This document shows, in pieces, positions 15,148 through 25,233 of a DNA stretch of 64,000 nucleotides. Each line of letters begins with the position of its first letter. The first letter of the stretch is position 1. The stretch comes from an uncultured Bacteroidales bacterium (GTDB lineage: Bacteria > Bacteroidota > Bacteroidia > Bacteroidales > Paludibacteraceae): contig ONGK01000002.1 in NCBI GenBank assembly GCA_900317345.1, positions 1-64,000 on the forward strand, given 5' to 3'. The position numbers were made by a program, and so were the translations under genes. Below the pieces are notes generated by a model. The model saw nothing but the letters and a program-made list of their open reading frames with translations. It ran no database searches and was not told the origin of the DNA.

Positions 15148-18100
15148 CTATTCTGTGGCACCGCCGAGGGCGATATATAGTTCAATGAGCGCGCATGAAC
15201 CGTTGTATAAGTTCGTTGCCTCATTGAGCTGTGCGGTCAGCAGTGTCTCTTGTGCTGTGAGCACCTCCAGATAGCTGGCTTTACCGGCGTGCATCAGTTC
15301 ATGCGTGCCGACATAGGCATCTTGCAGCACTTCTATCTGGCGTTTATACAGCCCATCTTTCTCTTTGGCTACTTGGCAATCAGCCAATGCTTCGTTCACC
15401 TCGCAGCCTGCATCAATCACCGTCTGTACATACTGGCGCTGCATGTCTTCCAGCGTCAGCTTATTGATTTTGAGTTGCGCAATCAGTTTGCCTTGAGCGA
15501 ATATTGGCTGCGTCAGCGATGCGAGGGCATTGAATAGCAATGCGCCCGGATTAGCAATCAAACCGCTGTTGTTTCCCCATCCGAGGATGCCTTGCAAGGA
15601 AATCTTCGGGAAGAATGCCGCGCGCGCCGCGTTGGTGTTATAGAATGCTTCCGCGAGCACTTGGTCCGCTATCATGATGTCTGGTCTGCGCTCCAGCATC
15701 TGTGCGGGAACACCCGTTCCAACGCGTTCCGGCAATAGGAATGCATCCCACGGGCTGCGCTCGATATGTTGCGGAGTGATAGCCAGCAGCTGGCAGAGCG
15801 TATTCTCCGTGCCGCGGATTTCGCGATAGGTATCCACAATCTGCGCCTTGACGCTGAGATAGGAGTTCTCCATCTGGTTCACCGCGGTTGAATAGCACTG
15901 GCCGTTCTCGTAGAGTGCGCGTTGCGTCTCCAATGACTTGTTCCACAAGCTGTCTGTATGAATGAGAATATCCAGCTCGCGGTCAAGCAGTTGCAGCATA
16001 CTGTATAGCTGTGCTACGGTGGAGATGAGGTTGGCCTTCGTTGCCAGCTGGTTATACTCTGCTTGTTTGAGTACGGCTTTGGATCTGCGTACGGCGTTGA
16101 GGTTAGCGCCAAAGAGGTCCAAATCCCAGTTCATCTGCAGGTTGGCGCTATATACGGGCGTCCAGGTGTTACTGCTGATATTGCCGTTATAGCCTCCTGA
16201 TGGCGCGAGCGCGAAGGAAGGTAGGTAGCCTAACTTGGCGGCTTTCAGGCTGGCTTGAGCCTGCTCTACCACGATGCGCGCCGAGTTGAGGTCGGTGTTA
16301 TGCGCCAGCGCAGAGTCGATGAGGTTCTGCAGAATCGGGTCTTGGAATATCTCACGCCATGAGATGGTGGCTACTGAGAAATCGCTCTGCGGCACCGAAT
16401 CGCCGAATGTATGCGGAGTGATAGCCTCCATCTGGTGGTTCAATTCGTCGGAATGCTTGTATTTGCCATAAATACCGCAGGATGAGAAGAACATCGAACC
16501 AAGCACGACGAGCACGATAACCATCGGCGCTTTCTTCGCCGGTTTGTTCGCTTGCGGTTCTTCCTCTTTCTTCGCCGCTACCGGTGCACCGTTGACTTTC
16601 TCCTCAAGCATCTGGAAGACGATGAAGAAGGCGGGAACCACAAATACAAGTGCGAGTGTACCGATAGACATACCGCCTACAACACCCAGTGCAAGAGCTC
16701 GGTTTCCGTTTGCTCCTGCGCCGCCTGAGATAACCAACGGAATCATACCTACAATCATCGTTACCACGGTCATGAGGATAGGACGCAAACGCTCACGCGC
16801 GGACTCCATTGCGGCCTCAACGATAGACAGGCCTTGCGCACGGCGCTCCGATGCGAACTCGGTGATAAGGATGGCTGTTTTCGCCAGCAGACCAATCAAC
16901 ATGATCACACCGGTCTGCAGGTAAATATTGTTCTCCATGCCCGGCAGACCCATCTTGTTGCCGACCCACGAGAAGAAGAACGAACCCATCAGACCGAATG
17001 GAACGGACAGCAGCACGGCGAACGGGGTGAGCCATGAGTTATAGAGCGAACCCAGAATAAGGTAAATCAAGATGACGCATATACCATAGATGGCTACCGT
17101 CATGTTGCTTTTGGAACTCTCCTCCACCTCACGCGACATCGAGCCGTATTCGTAGCGGCAGGATGTAGGCATGGTTTCTTTGAATACTTCGGCAATCACG
17201 TCATGCGCCTGTCCCTCAGAAACACCGTTGCTGGGGGCTATACTGCATGAGATGGACTGGAAGAGGTTGAAACGCTTGAGCGAGGACGAACCTACAACCT
17301 CTTTGAGAATAACGAATTGCGAGAGAGGCGCCATTTTGCCGTTGCCCACTTTCACGTACATATTGTCCAGCGAAGATGGGTCTAAACGATACTCAGGAGC
17401 CGCTCCTGTCAGGATTCGGTATACCTTGCTGAACTGGTTGAAGTTGCCTACATACGAACCGCCGCAGTATGCACCCAGTGTCTGCATCACATTCTTTGCC
17501 GACACACCGGCGCGGTTACACTGAACAGGGTCAACCTCTACTTTGTATTTCGGGAAACGCTCCGAATACGTGGACATCGCGGCTGCTATTTCCGGACGCT
17601 CACGCAATTTGGCAAGGAACTTATCCGTATATTGCGAGAACTCCGTCATGTTTCCGCCGCTCAAATCCTGCACTTGAAGGTCGATGTTGCTCGATGAACC
17701 GTAACCCGGAATCTGAGGCATCTGGAATGGTATCACGAGGGCGTTCTTGATGGATTGACAATCCAGTGCAAAGCGATAAGCCACTAGGTCGATATAATGG
17801 TTGAAGCCCGGACGTTCATCCCAGTTCTTGAGACGGATAATAAGTGTACCGTAACTCGAACCGTTGGACGAAATCATACCGTAACCGCTACTGATGGCAT
17901 AGCTCTCCATCTCAGGAATGGCTTTCACTTTCTCTTCCACCTGCTTCATAATCTCACCCGTTTCATGGAGACTGGAGCCTTCCGGCGCACGTACCTCGCA
18001 CAAGATAACACCCTGGTCCTCCTGAGGCACTAATCCTGACGGAAGCACCTTCATAAAGAGCACAAACAGGACCACTGCACCGGCTAACAATACGAAGGAA

Positions 18101-19743
18101 ACCCACGGACGTTTGATATATTTCGTCACGGCTGTCTGGTATTTCGAGAGGATGGCATTATAGCTGGCTTCGTATGCCAGTTTGGTATAGTAGTTGATGC
18201 CTTTCCATCCTTTCTTCTCCGGATCCTCTTCTTCGGGCCGCATCATCAATGCGCACAGCGCCGGACACAGCACCAGCGCGCAGACGCAAGACAGACCTAC
18301 CGAACCGGCAATCGTTATACCGAATTGGGTAAAGAAACTGCCTGATGTTCCGCTCATGAATGTCACAGGGATGAACACTGCCATGAAGACAAGCGTACAG
18401 GATATAACGGCTACCGACACTTCGCTCATCGCCTCGCGCGTAGCTTGAATGGCTTGCTCTTTGGGCGAGCCTTGCATCTTGCCGCTCTCCAGCTTCGCCA
18501 TCACCGCTTCGACAACCACAATCGCATCATCGACGACCGTACCGATGGCAAGCACCAGCGCAAAGAGCGTCAATATATTCAGCGAGAAGCCGGCTACCTT
18601 GACGATAGCGAACGTACCGAGCAGCGAAACGATAATCGAGATAGACGGAATAAGCGTGGCCTTGAAATTCTGCAGGAAGAAATAAACGACCAGGATTACA
18701 AGGATAATCGCAATAATAAGAGTCTCCACCACATTATGGATAGCGGCAAAAAGGAAGTCGTTGCTGGTCTCTAACACCACGAACTCCAGACCGGCTGGCA
18801 GCGTCGGTTTGAGTTGCTGGTATAGCTCATCTATTTTCTGGTTAACCAGCGTGGCATTGGCGCCCGGGGCCTGATTGACGATATAGAATACGCCGGGCAT
18901 ACCATCCATGCTGGACGCCATGGTGTAGCTCTTGGCGCCGATCTCCACGTCTGCCACATCGCGCATATAGAGCACGTTGCCGCTCTCGGTGGTGCGGAGC
19001 ACAATATTCTCAAACTCCTCAATGGATTTGAGCGTACCTTTGTACTCCATCGGGTATTGGTATGCATTCTCGGACTGCTGACCGAGTGTACCGGTAGAGG
19101 TCACAAAGCTCTGTGTCTGGATAGCATAGGTCACATCGGCCGGGTCCAGACCATATTGCGCCATCACGTCCGGCTTGAGCCATATACGCAGCGCATAGGT
19201 ATTACCCAGGTTCGTCACGTTGCCCACACCGGTGATACGCAACAGACGCGGCTGGATATTGATGTCGATATAGTTGGCGATGAAGTTGTCATCGTATTTG
19301 CCGTCGGTGGATTTCAAACCGGCAATCTGCAGAATACTGCTCTGCATCTTTTGCACCTGCACGCCCACTTGCACCACGTCGGCGGGCAGCAATGCCATCG
19401 CCTGTTGTACACGGTTCTGTACGTTCACGGTTGCCATATCCGGGTCGGTGCCCTGTTTGAAATAGACCATGATAGACACATCGCCCGTCGAGGAGGCAGA
19501 GGAGGTCATATAGGTCATGTTCTCCACACCGTTGATCTGCTCCTCCAAGGGTTGTATGACGGAGGTCATGACGGTATTCGCGTCTGCGCCGGAGTAAGTG
19601 GTGGCCACTTGAACGCTCGGAGGCGCTATATTCGGGTACTGCTCAATCGGGAGAGTCTTGAGACAGATAAATCCGATTAACGCAATGACGATGGCTATCG
19701 CGCACGCCATCACATGTTTGGATATAAAGATATTGCCTTTCAT
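15148..19743 (-). CDS. RND efflux permease fused to its outer-membrane factor (single ORF)
   Basis: 1531 residues in one uninterrupted frame. Residues 1-1045 are a complete HAE1-type RND permease: LPIEQYPNIAPP, two six-helix halves, VLAIGTVVDDAIVVVE (TM4 proton-relay Asp pair) and GLLAKTAILITEFA in TM10-11. A Lys/Glu/Pro linker (about 1050-1073) follows. From M1074 comes a hydrophobic segment ending in the lipobox SSC (C1089), then a full OprM/TolC-type outer-membrane factor (AARAAFFPKISLQG, RRPDIMIADQ). Other RND systems use two separate genes. The internal lipoprotein signal could be processed to release the mature factor, making this a possible polyprotein. The adaptor gene lies 2 bp upstream. 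Confidence 0.93.
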   Translation of the reverse strand: MKGNIFISKHVMACAIAIVIALIGFICLKTLPIEQYPNIAPPSVQVATTYSGADANTVMTSVIQPLEEQINGVENMTYMTSSASSTGDVSIMVYFKQGTDPDMATVNVQNRVQQAMALLPADVVQVGVQVQKMQSSILQIAGLKSTDGKYDDNFIANYIDINIQPRLLRITGVGNVTNLGNTYALRIWLKPDVMAQYGLDPADVTYAIQTQSFVTSTGTLGQQSENAYQYPMEYKGTLKSIEEFENIVLRTTESGNVLYMRDVADVEIGAKSYTMASSMDGMPGVFYIVNQAPGANATLVNQKIDELYQQLKPTLPAGLEFVVLETSNDFLFAAIHNVVETLIIAIILVILVVYFFLQNFKATLIPSISIIVSLLGTFAIVKVAGFSLNILTLFALVLAIGTVVDDAIVVVEAVMAKLESGKMQGSPKEQAIQATREAMSEVSVAVISCTLVFMAVFIPVTFMSGTSGSFFTQFGITIAGSVGLSCVCALVLCPALCALMMRPEEEDPEKKGWKGINYYTKLAYEASYNAILSKYQTAVTKYIKRPWVSFVLLAGAVVLFVLFMKVLPSGLVPQEDQGVILCEVRAPEGSSLHETGEIMKQVEEKVKAIPEMESYAISSGYGMISSNGSSYGTLIIRLKNWDERPGFNHYIDLVAYRFALDCQSIKNALVIPFQMPQIPGYGSSSNIDLQVQDLSGGNMTEFSQYTDKFLAKLRERPEIAAAMSTYSERFPKYKVEVDPVQCNRAGVSAKNVMQTLGAYCGGSYVGNFNQFSKVYRILTGAAPEYRLDPSSLDNMYVKVGNGKMAPLSQFVILKEVVGSSSLKRFNLFQSISCSIAPSNGVSEGQAHDVIAEVFKETMPTSCRYEYGSMSREVEESSKSNMTVAIYGICVILIYLILGSLYNSWLTPFAVLLSVPFGLMGSFFFSWVGNKMGLPGMENNIYLQTGVIMLIGLLAKTAILITEFASERRAQGLSIVEAAMESARERLRPILMTVVTMIVGMIPLVISGGAGANGNRALALGVVGGMSIGTLALVFVVPAFFIVFQMLEEKVNGAPVAAKKEEEPQANKPAKKAPMVIVLVVLGSMFFSSCGIYGKYKHSDELNHQMEAITPHTFGDSVPQSDFSVATISWREIFQDPILQNLIDSALAHNTDLNSARIVVEQAQASLKAAKLGYLPSFALAPSGGYNGNISSNTWTPVYSANLQMNWDLDLFGANLNAVRRSKAVLKQAEYNQLATKANLISTVAQLYSMLQLLDRELDILIHTDSLWNKSLETQRALYENGQCYSTAVNQMENSYLSVKAQIVDTYREIRGTENTLCQLLAITPQHIERSPWDAFLLPERVGTGVPAQMLERRPDIMIADQVLAEAFYNTNAARAAFFPKISLQGILGWGNNSGLIANPGALLFNALASLTQPIFAQGKLIAQLKINKLTLEDMQRQYVQTVIDAGCEVNEALADCQVAKEKDGLYKRQIEVLQDAYVGTHELMHAGKASYLEVLTAQETLLTAQLNEATNLYNGSCALIELYIALGGATE

Positions 19744-19745
19744 AA

Positions 19746-20837
19746 TTAGAAAATCACTCGCTGTCCTTCCTGCACATTGTTGGCTCCTTCGGTCACAATC
19801 ACATCGCCTACCTCCAGACCGGATGTAACGACGAGGTCACGGTCGCTGCCGAAACCGGCGGTCTTCACGATGACGCTGTATGCGCAGCTGTCGGCGCCTA
19901 CTTTATAGACCAGATATTTGTCCTGCAGACGGACGACTGCATGTTGCGGAACCACCATCACATCCTGAACCGCAATCGGAATAACCACGGTTCCTTGGAT
20001 GCCGGAATAGAGAATGCCGTCCGGGTTCGGGAAGGTCGCCTTGCAGGTAAGCGCACCTGTCGTGCGGTCCACTGTTCCTGTGACACTCGTAATACGGCCT
20101 TTCATCGGATATTCCGATCCGCTCTTGAAGAAGAATGACACATCCGGGAAATGGGCGAGCATATTTTTGTCATGCTGGGCTGCGTCTGCGCGCTCCTCCA
20201 GCACCGACTCGCTCACGGAGAACTCGGCGTACATCTTTGCGTTGCCGCTGACCATCGTCAGATAGGTGGACGTGTTCACTTGGTCTCCTGCGAATACAGG
20301 CACAGAGCCGATAAGGCCCGACACCGGAGCGGTTATTGTGCAATAGCCGAGGTTCACGCGTGCGCGGTCTGTCGCGGCTTTCGCTTGAGCGGTAGTGGCT
20401 ATGGCGCGTTTGTAGTCGTTCTCGGAATTATCCAGGATATACTTGCTCACAATACCTTTTGCATACAGGTTCTGGCTGCTCTCGTATTCCAGTTTGGCGC
20501 TGCTCTCCGATGCTTGCGCTGCCAGCAGATTGGCCTCGCACGACTCCAGCTCCAGCTGCGCGTTGCGGCTGTCGATACGGAAAAGCACATCGCCTTTCTT
20601 CACTTGCTGACCTTCGGTGATGCATACTTCCATCAGCTGTCCGTTCACTTGCGGCTTGATGGTCACATCCGATGTGCCTTTCAGCGTCGCGCTGTATTTC
20701 ATCGGCAGCGTGATGTCGCTTTTGCTGATGGTCATGGTTGGATACGAAGTGGGTGTCTCTTTGGGCACGTCCAGACCGCAGGCGGTCAGGAATACGGTGC
20801 AGATTGCTAAGAGTAGTGATAGATTGTTTGTTTTCAT
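19746..20837 (-). CDS. RND efflux adaptor (membrane fusion protein, lipoprotein)
   Basis: 363 residues with a lipoprotein signal (MKTNNLSLLLAICTVFLTAC). The order is typical of AcrA/MexA: a first beta/barrel segment with VNGQLMEVCITEGQQVKKGD (lipoyl half-motif), an alpha-helical hairpin (about 95-150), the second lipoyl half (TITAPVSGLIGSVPVFAGDQV), and C-terminal beta-barrel and membrane-proximal domains. It bridges the inner-membrane permease and the outer-membrane factor. Its stop is 2 bp before the fused permease-factor ORF, so the two genes form a complete pump. Confidence 0.93.
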   Translation of the reverse strand: MKTNNLSLLLAICTVFLTACGLDVPKETPTSYPTMTISKSDITLPMKYSATLKGTSDVTIKPQVNGQLMEVCITEGQQVKKGDVLFRIDSRNAQLELESCEANLLAAQASESSAKLEYESSQNLYAKGIVSKYILDNSENDYKRAIATTAQAKAATDRARVNLGYCTITAPVSGLIGSVPVFAGDQVNTSTYLTMVSGNAKMYAEFSVSESVLEERADAAQHDKNMLAHFPDVSFFFKSGSEYPMKGRITSVTGTVDRTTGALTCKATFPNPDGILYSGIQGTVVIPIAVQDVMVVPQHAVVRLQDKYLVYKVGADSCAYSVIVKTAGFGSDRDLVVTSGLEVGDVIVTEGANNVQEGQRVIF

Positions 20838-20848
20838 ATGTGTTGATA

Positions 20849-21868
20849 TTATTTATGTTCGTTAGGCATTTCCAGAGAGTAGAGTACGGCTTCTGTCTGT
20901 CGGAGCGCATTGCGTTTCTTCTGTCCGGCAGCGAAGATAAATGCTTCGGCGGTTACCACGCGTCCGTTCACTTGGTCGAGACGCGTCAGGCTGACGAACG
21001 GACCGCCCATCGCTTCGCCGTCCAGCATCTTCCAAAGGCCGCGTGTCTCCATCGCGTAGAATCCGCCGGTCGTGTCCCGCAATGCCGGCACTTGGCGTGT
21101 CACGGGCGGGAAATGCTTGTACTCCGTTCCCATATGGCTTCCCGGCACTTGAGCGCTTACCAAGCGGCCCAACACCTCATTCCGCATAGCGAGAATCGAC
21201 TCGTGGCTGAACTGCTCCTGCGCGGTGTAAGGATAGCTATAGACGATGATATCTTTCCGCATCGGGCCTTTGTTGTTGCAGCACCATACGGCATCCACGT
21301 CCAAATCTTCAATCGTCAATTGTACATCTTCAACCGTTATGAAGTCTTCCGGAATGAGCATGTCATAGCCCCATTTGCCGAGTTTCGCGCGGGCGTCCTT
21401 GTTGGTGTTGGCGCGATAGAACGTAATCTGCCGTGCCAGCTCTTCCCGCACGAACCATTCGCGCACCGCTTCGCCGTTGCTCTTCCAATAGGCGAGGAAT
21501 GTCTCCTCATCGGGCGCCTGAATACGGATGAACGCTTGCGGCTTGGACCATACATTCCGCGAGTGCTGAACTTTCATCTGGGTGTATTTATGCTCGTTGA
21601 TATCGACGAGCAATATGTTTCTCGATGATTTGAATAGGTCGTCAAACTGCCCCGGCGTCACATGGCTCACCGTGAAATACGGCTCCATCTGCGGCAGCGC
21701 GTACATATCCGCGCCCATCGTGTTGCACACCGGTTCCTTCACAGACTCGCTGCAAATCACCAAACACTCATAGATACTGCCGGTTGCAGAAGTAAGCAGG
21801 CGTTCATTGCTTTTCCCGCAACCGATCATCACCAGCGCTGAGAGCGCCATCAAGACATATTTTCTCAT
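20849..21868 (-). CDS. DUF4837 lipoprotein
   Basis: 339 residues with a type II signal (MRKYVLMALSALVMIGC). The body matches the Bacteroidota-specific DUF4837 family: ATGSIYECLVICS at the start, PYFTVSHVTPGQFDDLFKSSRNIL, a central ALDVDAVWCCNN-like segment, and DTTGGFYAMETRGLWKMLDG. The function is unknown. It is the first gene transcribed leftward from the promoter at 21889-21921 and lies 11 bp before the efflux adaptor gene, so the pump probably depends on the same promoter. Confidence 0.85.
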   Translation of the reverse strand: MRKYVLMALSALVMIGCGKSNERLLTSATGSIYECLVICSESVKEPVCNTMGADMYALPQMEPYFTVSHVTPGQFDDLFKSSRNILLVDINEHKYTQMKVQHSRNVWSKPQAFIRIQAPDEETFLAYWKSNGEAVREWFVREELARQITFYRANTNKDARAKLGKWGYDMLIPEDFITVEDVQLTIEDLDVDAVWCCNNKGPMRKDIIVYSYPYTAQEQFSHESILAMRNEVLGRLVSAQVPGSHMGTEYKHFPPVTRQVPALRDTTGGFYAMETRGLWKMLDGEAMGGPFVSLTRLDQVNGRVVTAEAFIFAAGQKKRNALRQTEAVLYSLEMPNEHK

Positions 21869-21888
21869 AGTATTCTGCTTTTACGACG

Positions 21889-21921
21889 GCAAAATTACAA
21901 AAAAATCGTGAAATTAGCAAA
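21889..21921 (-). promoter_or_regulatory. Promoter of the DUF4837-efflux operon
   Basis: Minus strand: TAATTTTGC at 21897-21889 and TTTG at 21921-21918, 20 bp apart. It is divergent from the AraC gene promoter. Confidence 0.7.
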
Positions 21922-21935
21922 TTTATTGTCAAAAA

Positions 21936-21967
21936 TTTGCATTATTAAGAAAAATTTTGTACTTTTG
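21936..21967 (+). promoter_or_regulatory. Promoter of the AraC-family gene
   Basis: TTTG at 21936-21939 and TACTTTTG at 21960-21967 with 20 bp between. The two divergent promoters share only about 15 bp, so one bound regulator could control both the efflux operon and the AraC gene. Confidence 0.7.
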
Positions 21968-22021
21968 TGCCGAAATTCATAATCTTGAAGTATAAACCAT
22001 GATTAATATAGCGTTTTTTGT

Positions 22022-22891
22022 ATGACACTATTTACAGATTCTTTGTATCTCACAAACGACATTGAAGGCTTCCGGGAATGTCGTGAGAAGCGTACGATTT
22101 CTTCCGCATCGACGATGACCGTTTTGTTCTGCAAGGCCGGCCATATTGATGTCTTTTATCACGGAGAGATGATTCGCATTAAAAAGAATGATCTCTGGGT
22201 GCGTCTCCCGGATTTCAGCCATGACCTTGGTCCGTATGAGATGTCGCCCGATTTTGAATTTATGCAGGTGACGGTGGATGCTGCCATTTACAACCAGATT
22301 ATGTTCGAGCATATGCGCGTTGAGCCAAACTGGTATGCGAAGCAGGAGTATGTGAAGGAGAATCCTATTTTCCCGCTTAATGAGGTCAGCATTGATTTCT
22401 TTGAGACCTATTTCCATTTGCTGACATTGCAGCTGCTGGATAGACCGTCGGCCTATCGCAACCAGATAATGATGCTCATTGCCCGCGGTGCCACCATGGA
22501 GATGCTCAATTATATTGACAAGCTCGCTTTGCTCGATGATTCGCCTAATCTGCGCAATACCGTTACGCAGAGCGATTATACCTTCCATGAGTTCACCCGC
22601 TTGCTCCAGCAATATCCGCATGAGCGCGAGGTGCAGTGGTATGCGAAGAAACTGGAAATCACGCCGAAATATCTCTCCGAGATTTGCAAGGATGTCAGCG
22701 GTAAATCTGCCGGTGAATGGATTGCGGATATCACCGTGGCGGAGATTAAGCATTACCTGCACAACACCACAATGCCCATTCGTGATATTGCGCAAGCGAT
22801 GGAGTTCCCTAATGCCAGCTTCTTCTGCCAGTATACCAAGAAGCATACTGGCATGACGCCTAACCAATTCCGTAAACAGAAGAAGAATTAA
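22022..22891 (+). CDS. AraC-family transcriptional regulator
   Basis: 289 residues. The N-terminal half is a cupin-like sensing domain ([21 protein letters not shown]). The C-terminal 95 residues hold two helix-turn-helix motifs, the second with [34 protein letters not shown], which is the AraC signature. It is divergently transcribed from the DUF4837-efflux operon, so regulation of that pump is a reasonable guess. The stop overlaps the convergent glyA stop by 4 bp. Confidence 0.9.
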   Translation: MTLFTDSLYLTNDIEGFRECREKRTISSASTMTVLFCKAGHIDVFYHGEMIRIKKNDLWVRLPDFSHDLGPYEMSPDFEFMQVTVDAAIYNQIMFEHMRVEPNWYAKQEYVKENPIFPLNEVSIDFFETYFHLLTLQLLDRPSAYRNQIMMLIARGATMEMLNYIDKLALLDDSPNLRNTVTQSDYTFHEFTRLLQQYPHEREVQWYAKKLEITPKYLSEICKDVSGKSAGEWIADITVAEIKHYLHNTTMPIRDIAQAMEFPNASFFCQYTKKHTGMTPNQFRKQKKN

Positions 22892-24165
22892 GCGAACAGC
22901 GGGTGCTGCATCATCTCTTTGTTCACTTCTGCGCGAACCGATGCTATCACGGTCTCGCTCGTCGGCTCTTGCAGTACGCGGTCGATGAGCTCCACTATCC
23001 ATGGCATCTTGTCTTCTTTGAGGCCTCGCGTTGTGATAGCCGGTGTGCCGAAGCGCAGACCGGATGTCTGGAATGCTGAGCGGCTGTCGAACGGCACCAT
23101 ATTCTTGTTGGTCGTAATATCGGCGCTCACAAGGGCTTGCTCTGCCACTTTTCCGGTCAGGTCCGGATATTTGGTGCGCAGGTCAATGAGCATGGAGTGG
23201 TTGTCCGTACCGCCGGAAATCACTTTGTAACCCATATCCATAAACGCCTGTGCCATGACGGCAGCGTTTTTCTTCACTTGTTTCTGGTAGGTCTTGAAAT
23301 CCTCCGTCAGCGCTTCTCCGAAGGCTACGGCTTTTGCAGCAATCACATGCTCCAGCGGACCGCCCTGTGTGCCCGGGAACACAGCAGAGTCGAGTAGGGC
23401 ACTCATCTTCTTGATTTCGCCTTTCGGAGTGGTCTTGCCCCATGGATTGTCGAAATCTTTTCCCATCAGGATGACGCCTCCGCGCGGACCGCGCAACGTC
23501 TTATGGGTCGTGCTGGTCACGATATGAGCATATTTGAGCGGGTTGTCCAGCAGTCCGGCAGCAATCAGTCCGGCCGGGTGCGCCATATCGACCATGAATA
23601 TCGCTCCTATCTCGTCAGCCACGCGGCGGATACGGGCGTAGTCCCATTCGCGGCTGTATGCACTGGCGCCGGCGATAATCAGTTTCGGCTTATGCGTGCG
23701 TGCTTTCATCTCCAGGTCGTCGTAATCCACGCGTCCGGTCTCTTCTTTCAGGTCATAACCGATAGCGTTGAACATGATGCCGCTGAAGTTCACAGCCGAG
23801 CCGTGGCTGAGGTGCCCGCCGTGACTCAGGTTGAGGCCCATGAAGGTATCTCCGGCTTTGAGGCAGGCCATGAATACAGCCATGTTGGCTTGTGCACCGC
23901 TGTGGGGTTGCACGTTCACATATTCGGCGTTAAAGAGTTTTTTGAGTCGGTCACGTGCGATGTTCTCGGCTATATCGACAACCTCGCAGCCGCCGTAGTA
24001 GCGGTGTCCGGGATATCCTTCGGCATACTTATTGGTCAGCACGCTGCCCATAGCTTCCATCACTTGGTCGCTCACGAAGTTCTCGCTTGCGATCAGTTCG
24101 ATACCTTTCATCTGACGTTCACGCTCCTGGCGGATGACATCAAAAATCTCTAAATCTCTATTCAT
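22888..24165 (-). CDS. glyA: Serine hydroxymethyltransferase
   Basis: 425-residue PLP enzyme interconverting serine and glycine while charging tetrahydrofolate with a one-carbon unit. The family motifs are present: [52 protein letters not shown], and the PLP-lysine region [15 protein letters not shown] (Lys in THK). Length and order are standard. It has its own promoter 37 bp upstream, and part of this promoter is duplicated in front of the ORF6N gene. Confidence 0.97.
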   Translation of the reverse strand: MNRDLEIFDVIRQERERQMKGIELIASENFVSDQVMEAMGSVLTNKYAEGYPGHRYYGGCEVVDIAENIARDRLKKLFNAEYVNVQPHSGAQANMAVFMACLKAGDTFMGLNLSHGGHLSHGSAVNFSGIMFNAIGYDLKEETGRVDYDDLEMKARTHKPKLIIAGASAYSREWDYARIRRVADEIGAIFMVDMAHPAGLIAAGLLDNPLKYAHIVTSTTHKTLRGPRGGVILMGKDFDNPWGKTTPKGEIKKMSALLDSAVFPGTQGGPLEHVIAAKAVAFGEALTEDFKTYQKQVKKNAAVMAQAFMDMGYKVISGGTDNHSMLIDLRTKYPDLTGKVAEQALVSADITTNKNMVPFDSRSAFQTSGLRFGTPAITTRGLKEDKMPWIVELIDRVLQEPTSETVIASVRAEVNKEMMQHPLFA

Positions 24166-24201
24166 ATATTATTTATATTTATCTTCTATTCCAATTCCGC
24201 T

Positions 24202-24234
24202 GCAAAGGTACAACAAATATTTGGAATAAACAAG
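24202..24234 (-). promoter_or_regulatory. Promoter of glyA
   Basis: Minus strand: TACCTTTGC at 24210-24202 and TTG at 24233-24231. The 34 bp at 24201-24234 recur at 25179-25212 with one mismatch, in the same orientation. Confidence 0.75.
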
Positions 24235-24372
24235 GATTTAGCGGCAAAAATTTAAATTCATTTATATTTTTAGAGGTAAATCATTGTTGTTCGCACAACT
24301 ATGCGAACGTAGCTTCGGAGGATTCCTTGTTTGCTTGCAAATAAGGGCGTGCCGAAAGTACAACCAAGCCAA
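24235..24372. other. Intergenic spacer with a GTTCGCA palindrome
   Basis: No gene is visible. It contains the inverted repeat GTTCGCA-caacta-TGCGAAC (about 24290-24309), which shares the GTTCGCA core with the 74-bp repeat at 25234-25307. The spacer corresponds in position to 25213-25316 in the second copy of the duplicated intergenic unit, but it has diverged. Confidence 0.5.
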
Positions 24373-24516
24373 GCAAAGAAGAAGGCGAGCTTGAACTCGC
24401 CTTCTTCATCATTCAGTGGCATCGCCACATCATTTGATTATCTGGCCCATAGCATTATAGCGCACGCCGTTCTTCTCAATATAGAGAACACCATTCCGCA
24501 AAACCTTCACCGCCTT
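24373..24516 (-). repeat. 144-bp copy of the 3' end and terminator of the 25374-27593 gene
   Basis: Four mismatches separate this from 25317-25460, in the same orientation and with no gaps. It encodes, on the minus strand, the last 28 codons of the neighbouring secreted protein (KVLRNGVLYIEKNGVRYNA through the stop at 24430-24432) and the following terminator. There is no start codon in this copy, so it is an orphan tail. Together with the other copy it brackets the ORF6N gene. Confidence 0.85.
24378..24407 (-). terminator. Terminator hairpin in the duplicated tail
   Basis: Perfect 12-bp stem GAAGAAGGCGAG / CTCGCCTTCTTC with a 6-base loop. On the minus strand it is followed by a short T-containing run. 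It now lies downstream of the ORF6N gene and would end its transcript. Confidence 0.75.
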
Positions 24517-24550
24517 AACAGAGATTCGTTGTGTTGAATGGGCTTTATGG

Positions 24551-25147
24551 CTATTTCTTTTTGCGTTTGATAGTGTGTTTGAGTTTCAAAACAGCTAGAT
24601 TCAACTCTAATTCTGTTTCGGTCTCGGCTGTGGCCATATCATTACCGATAATTGCTCCAATTAGTTCTCCGCTCTTCTTTAATAACCCCTTTTGTTCTTC
24701 CTGCTTTTCTGTGTTATTGAGTGCTTTCAACGTGCGTGCGAGTTCTTTGACGGAAGCAAATGTGTCGATGATAGCGATTGTTGTAAGTTCGGCTTGTGGA
24801 CTTTTCAGTATTGTTGCCATCATATACAAGCCTCGTTCAGTAAACGCATTCGGTGTTACCGTACTGTGTTTCAGTGTGTTAAACCGGTCAAAATTTTTGA
24901 CCAGTTCGTCTCTCTCTTCTACACTCACGGACAAAACATATCCTTCTGGAAATTTTCTGAGATTATTTTTAACAGCCTGATTTACTTCTTTAGTTTGAAC
25001 GCCATATAGACTTGCCACATCTCTATCCAAGATAACAGGTTCTCCTCGTAGAAGAATAATCTTATTCTGGACGTCTTCAATAGAGATGGGAATGATGGTT
25101 TCATCTGCCGATTTAACAATTGCCTCTTTATGTTTTTCGGTAGCCAT
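24551..25147 (-). CDS. ORF6N-domain DNA-binding protein
   Basis: 198 residues. The N-terminal ORF6N domain (about 20-105) shows IILLRGEPVILDRDVASLYGV, TKEVNQAVKNNLRKFPEG and FTERGLYMMATILKSP, as in KilA-N/ORF6N proteins of Bacteroidota genomes and phages. The rest is helical and Lys-rich at the end. Such proteins resemble phage antirepressors, but the chromosomal versions have no proven role. The gene is bracketed by direct duplications: a copy of the glyA promoter in front (25179-25212) and a copy of the neighbour's 3' end behind (24373-24516). That suggests it arrived as an insert. Confidence 0.85.
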   Translation of the reverse strand: MATEKHKEAIVKSADETIIPISIEDVQNKIILLRGEPVILDRDVASLYGVQTKEVNQAVKNNLRKFPEGYVLSVSVEERDELVKNFDRFNTLKHSTVTPNAFTERGLYMMATILKSPQAELTTIAIIDTFASVKELARTLKALNNTEKQEEQKGLLKKSGELIGAIIGNDMATAETETELELNLAVLKLKHTIKRKKK

Positions 25148-25179
25148 AGAAATAACCTTTTTTTTTTCTTAATTTCGGT

Positions 25180-25212
25180 GCAAAGGTACAACAAATATTT
25201 GGAATACACAAG
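25180..25212 (-). promoter_or_regulatory. Promoter of the ORF6N gene, copy of the glyA promoter
   Basis: Minus strand TACCTTTGC at 25188-25180. The surrounding 34 bp (25179-25212) match the glyA promoter with a single mismatch. Confidence 0.75.
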
Positions 25213-25233
25213 AGAAAAGTGTATTTTGCATAT

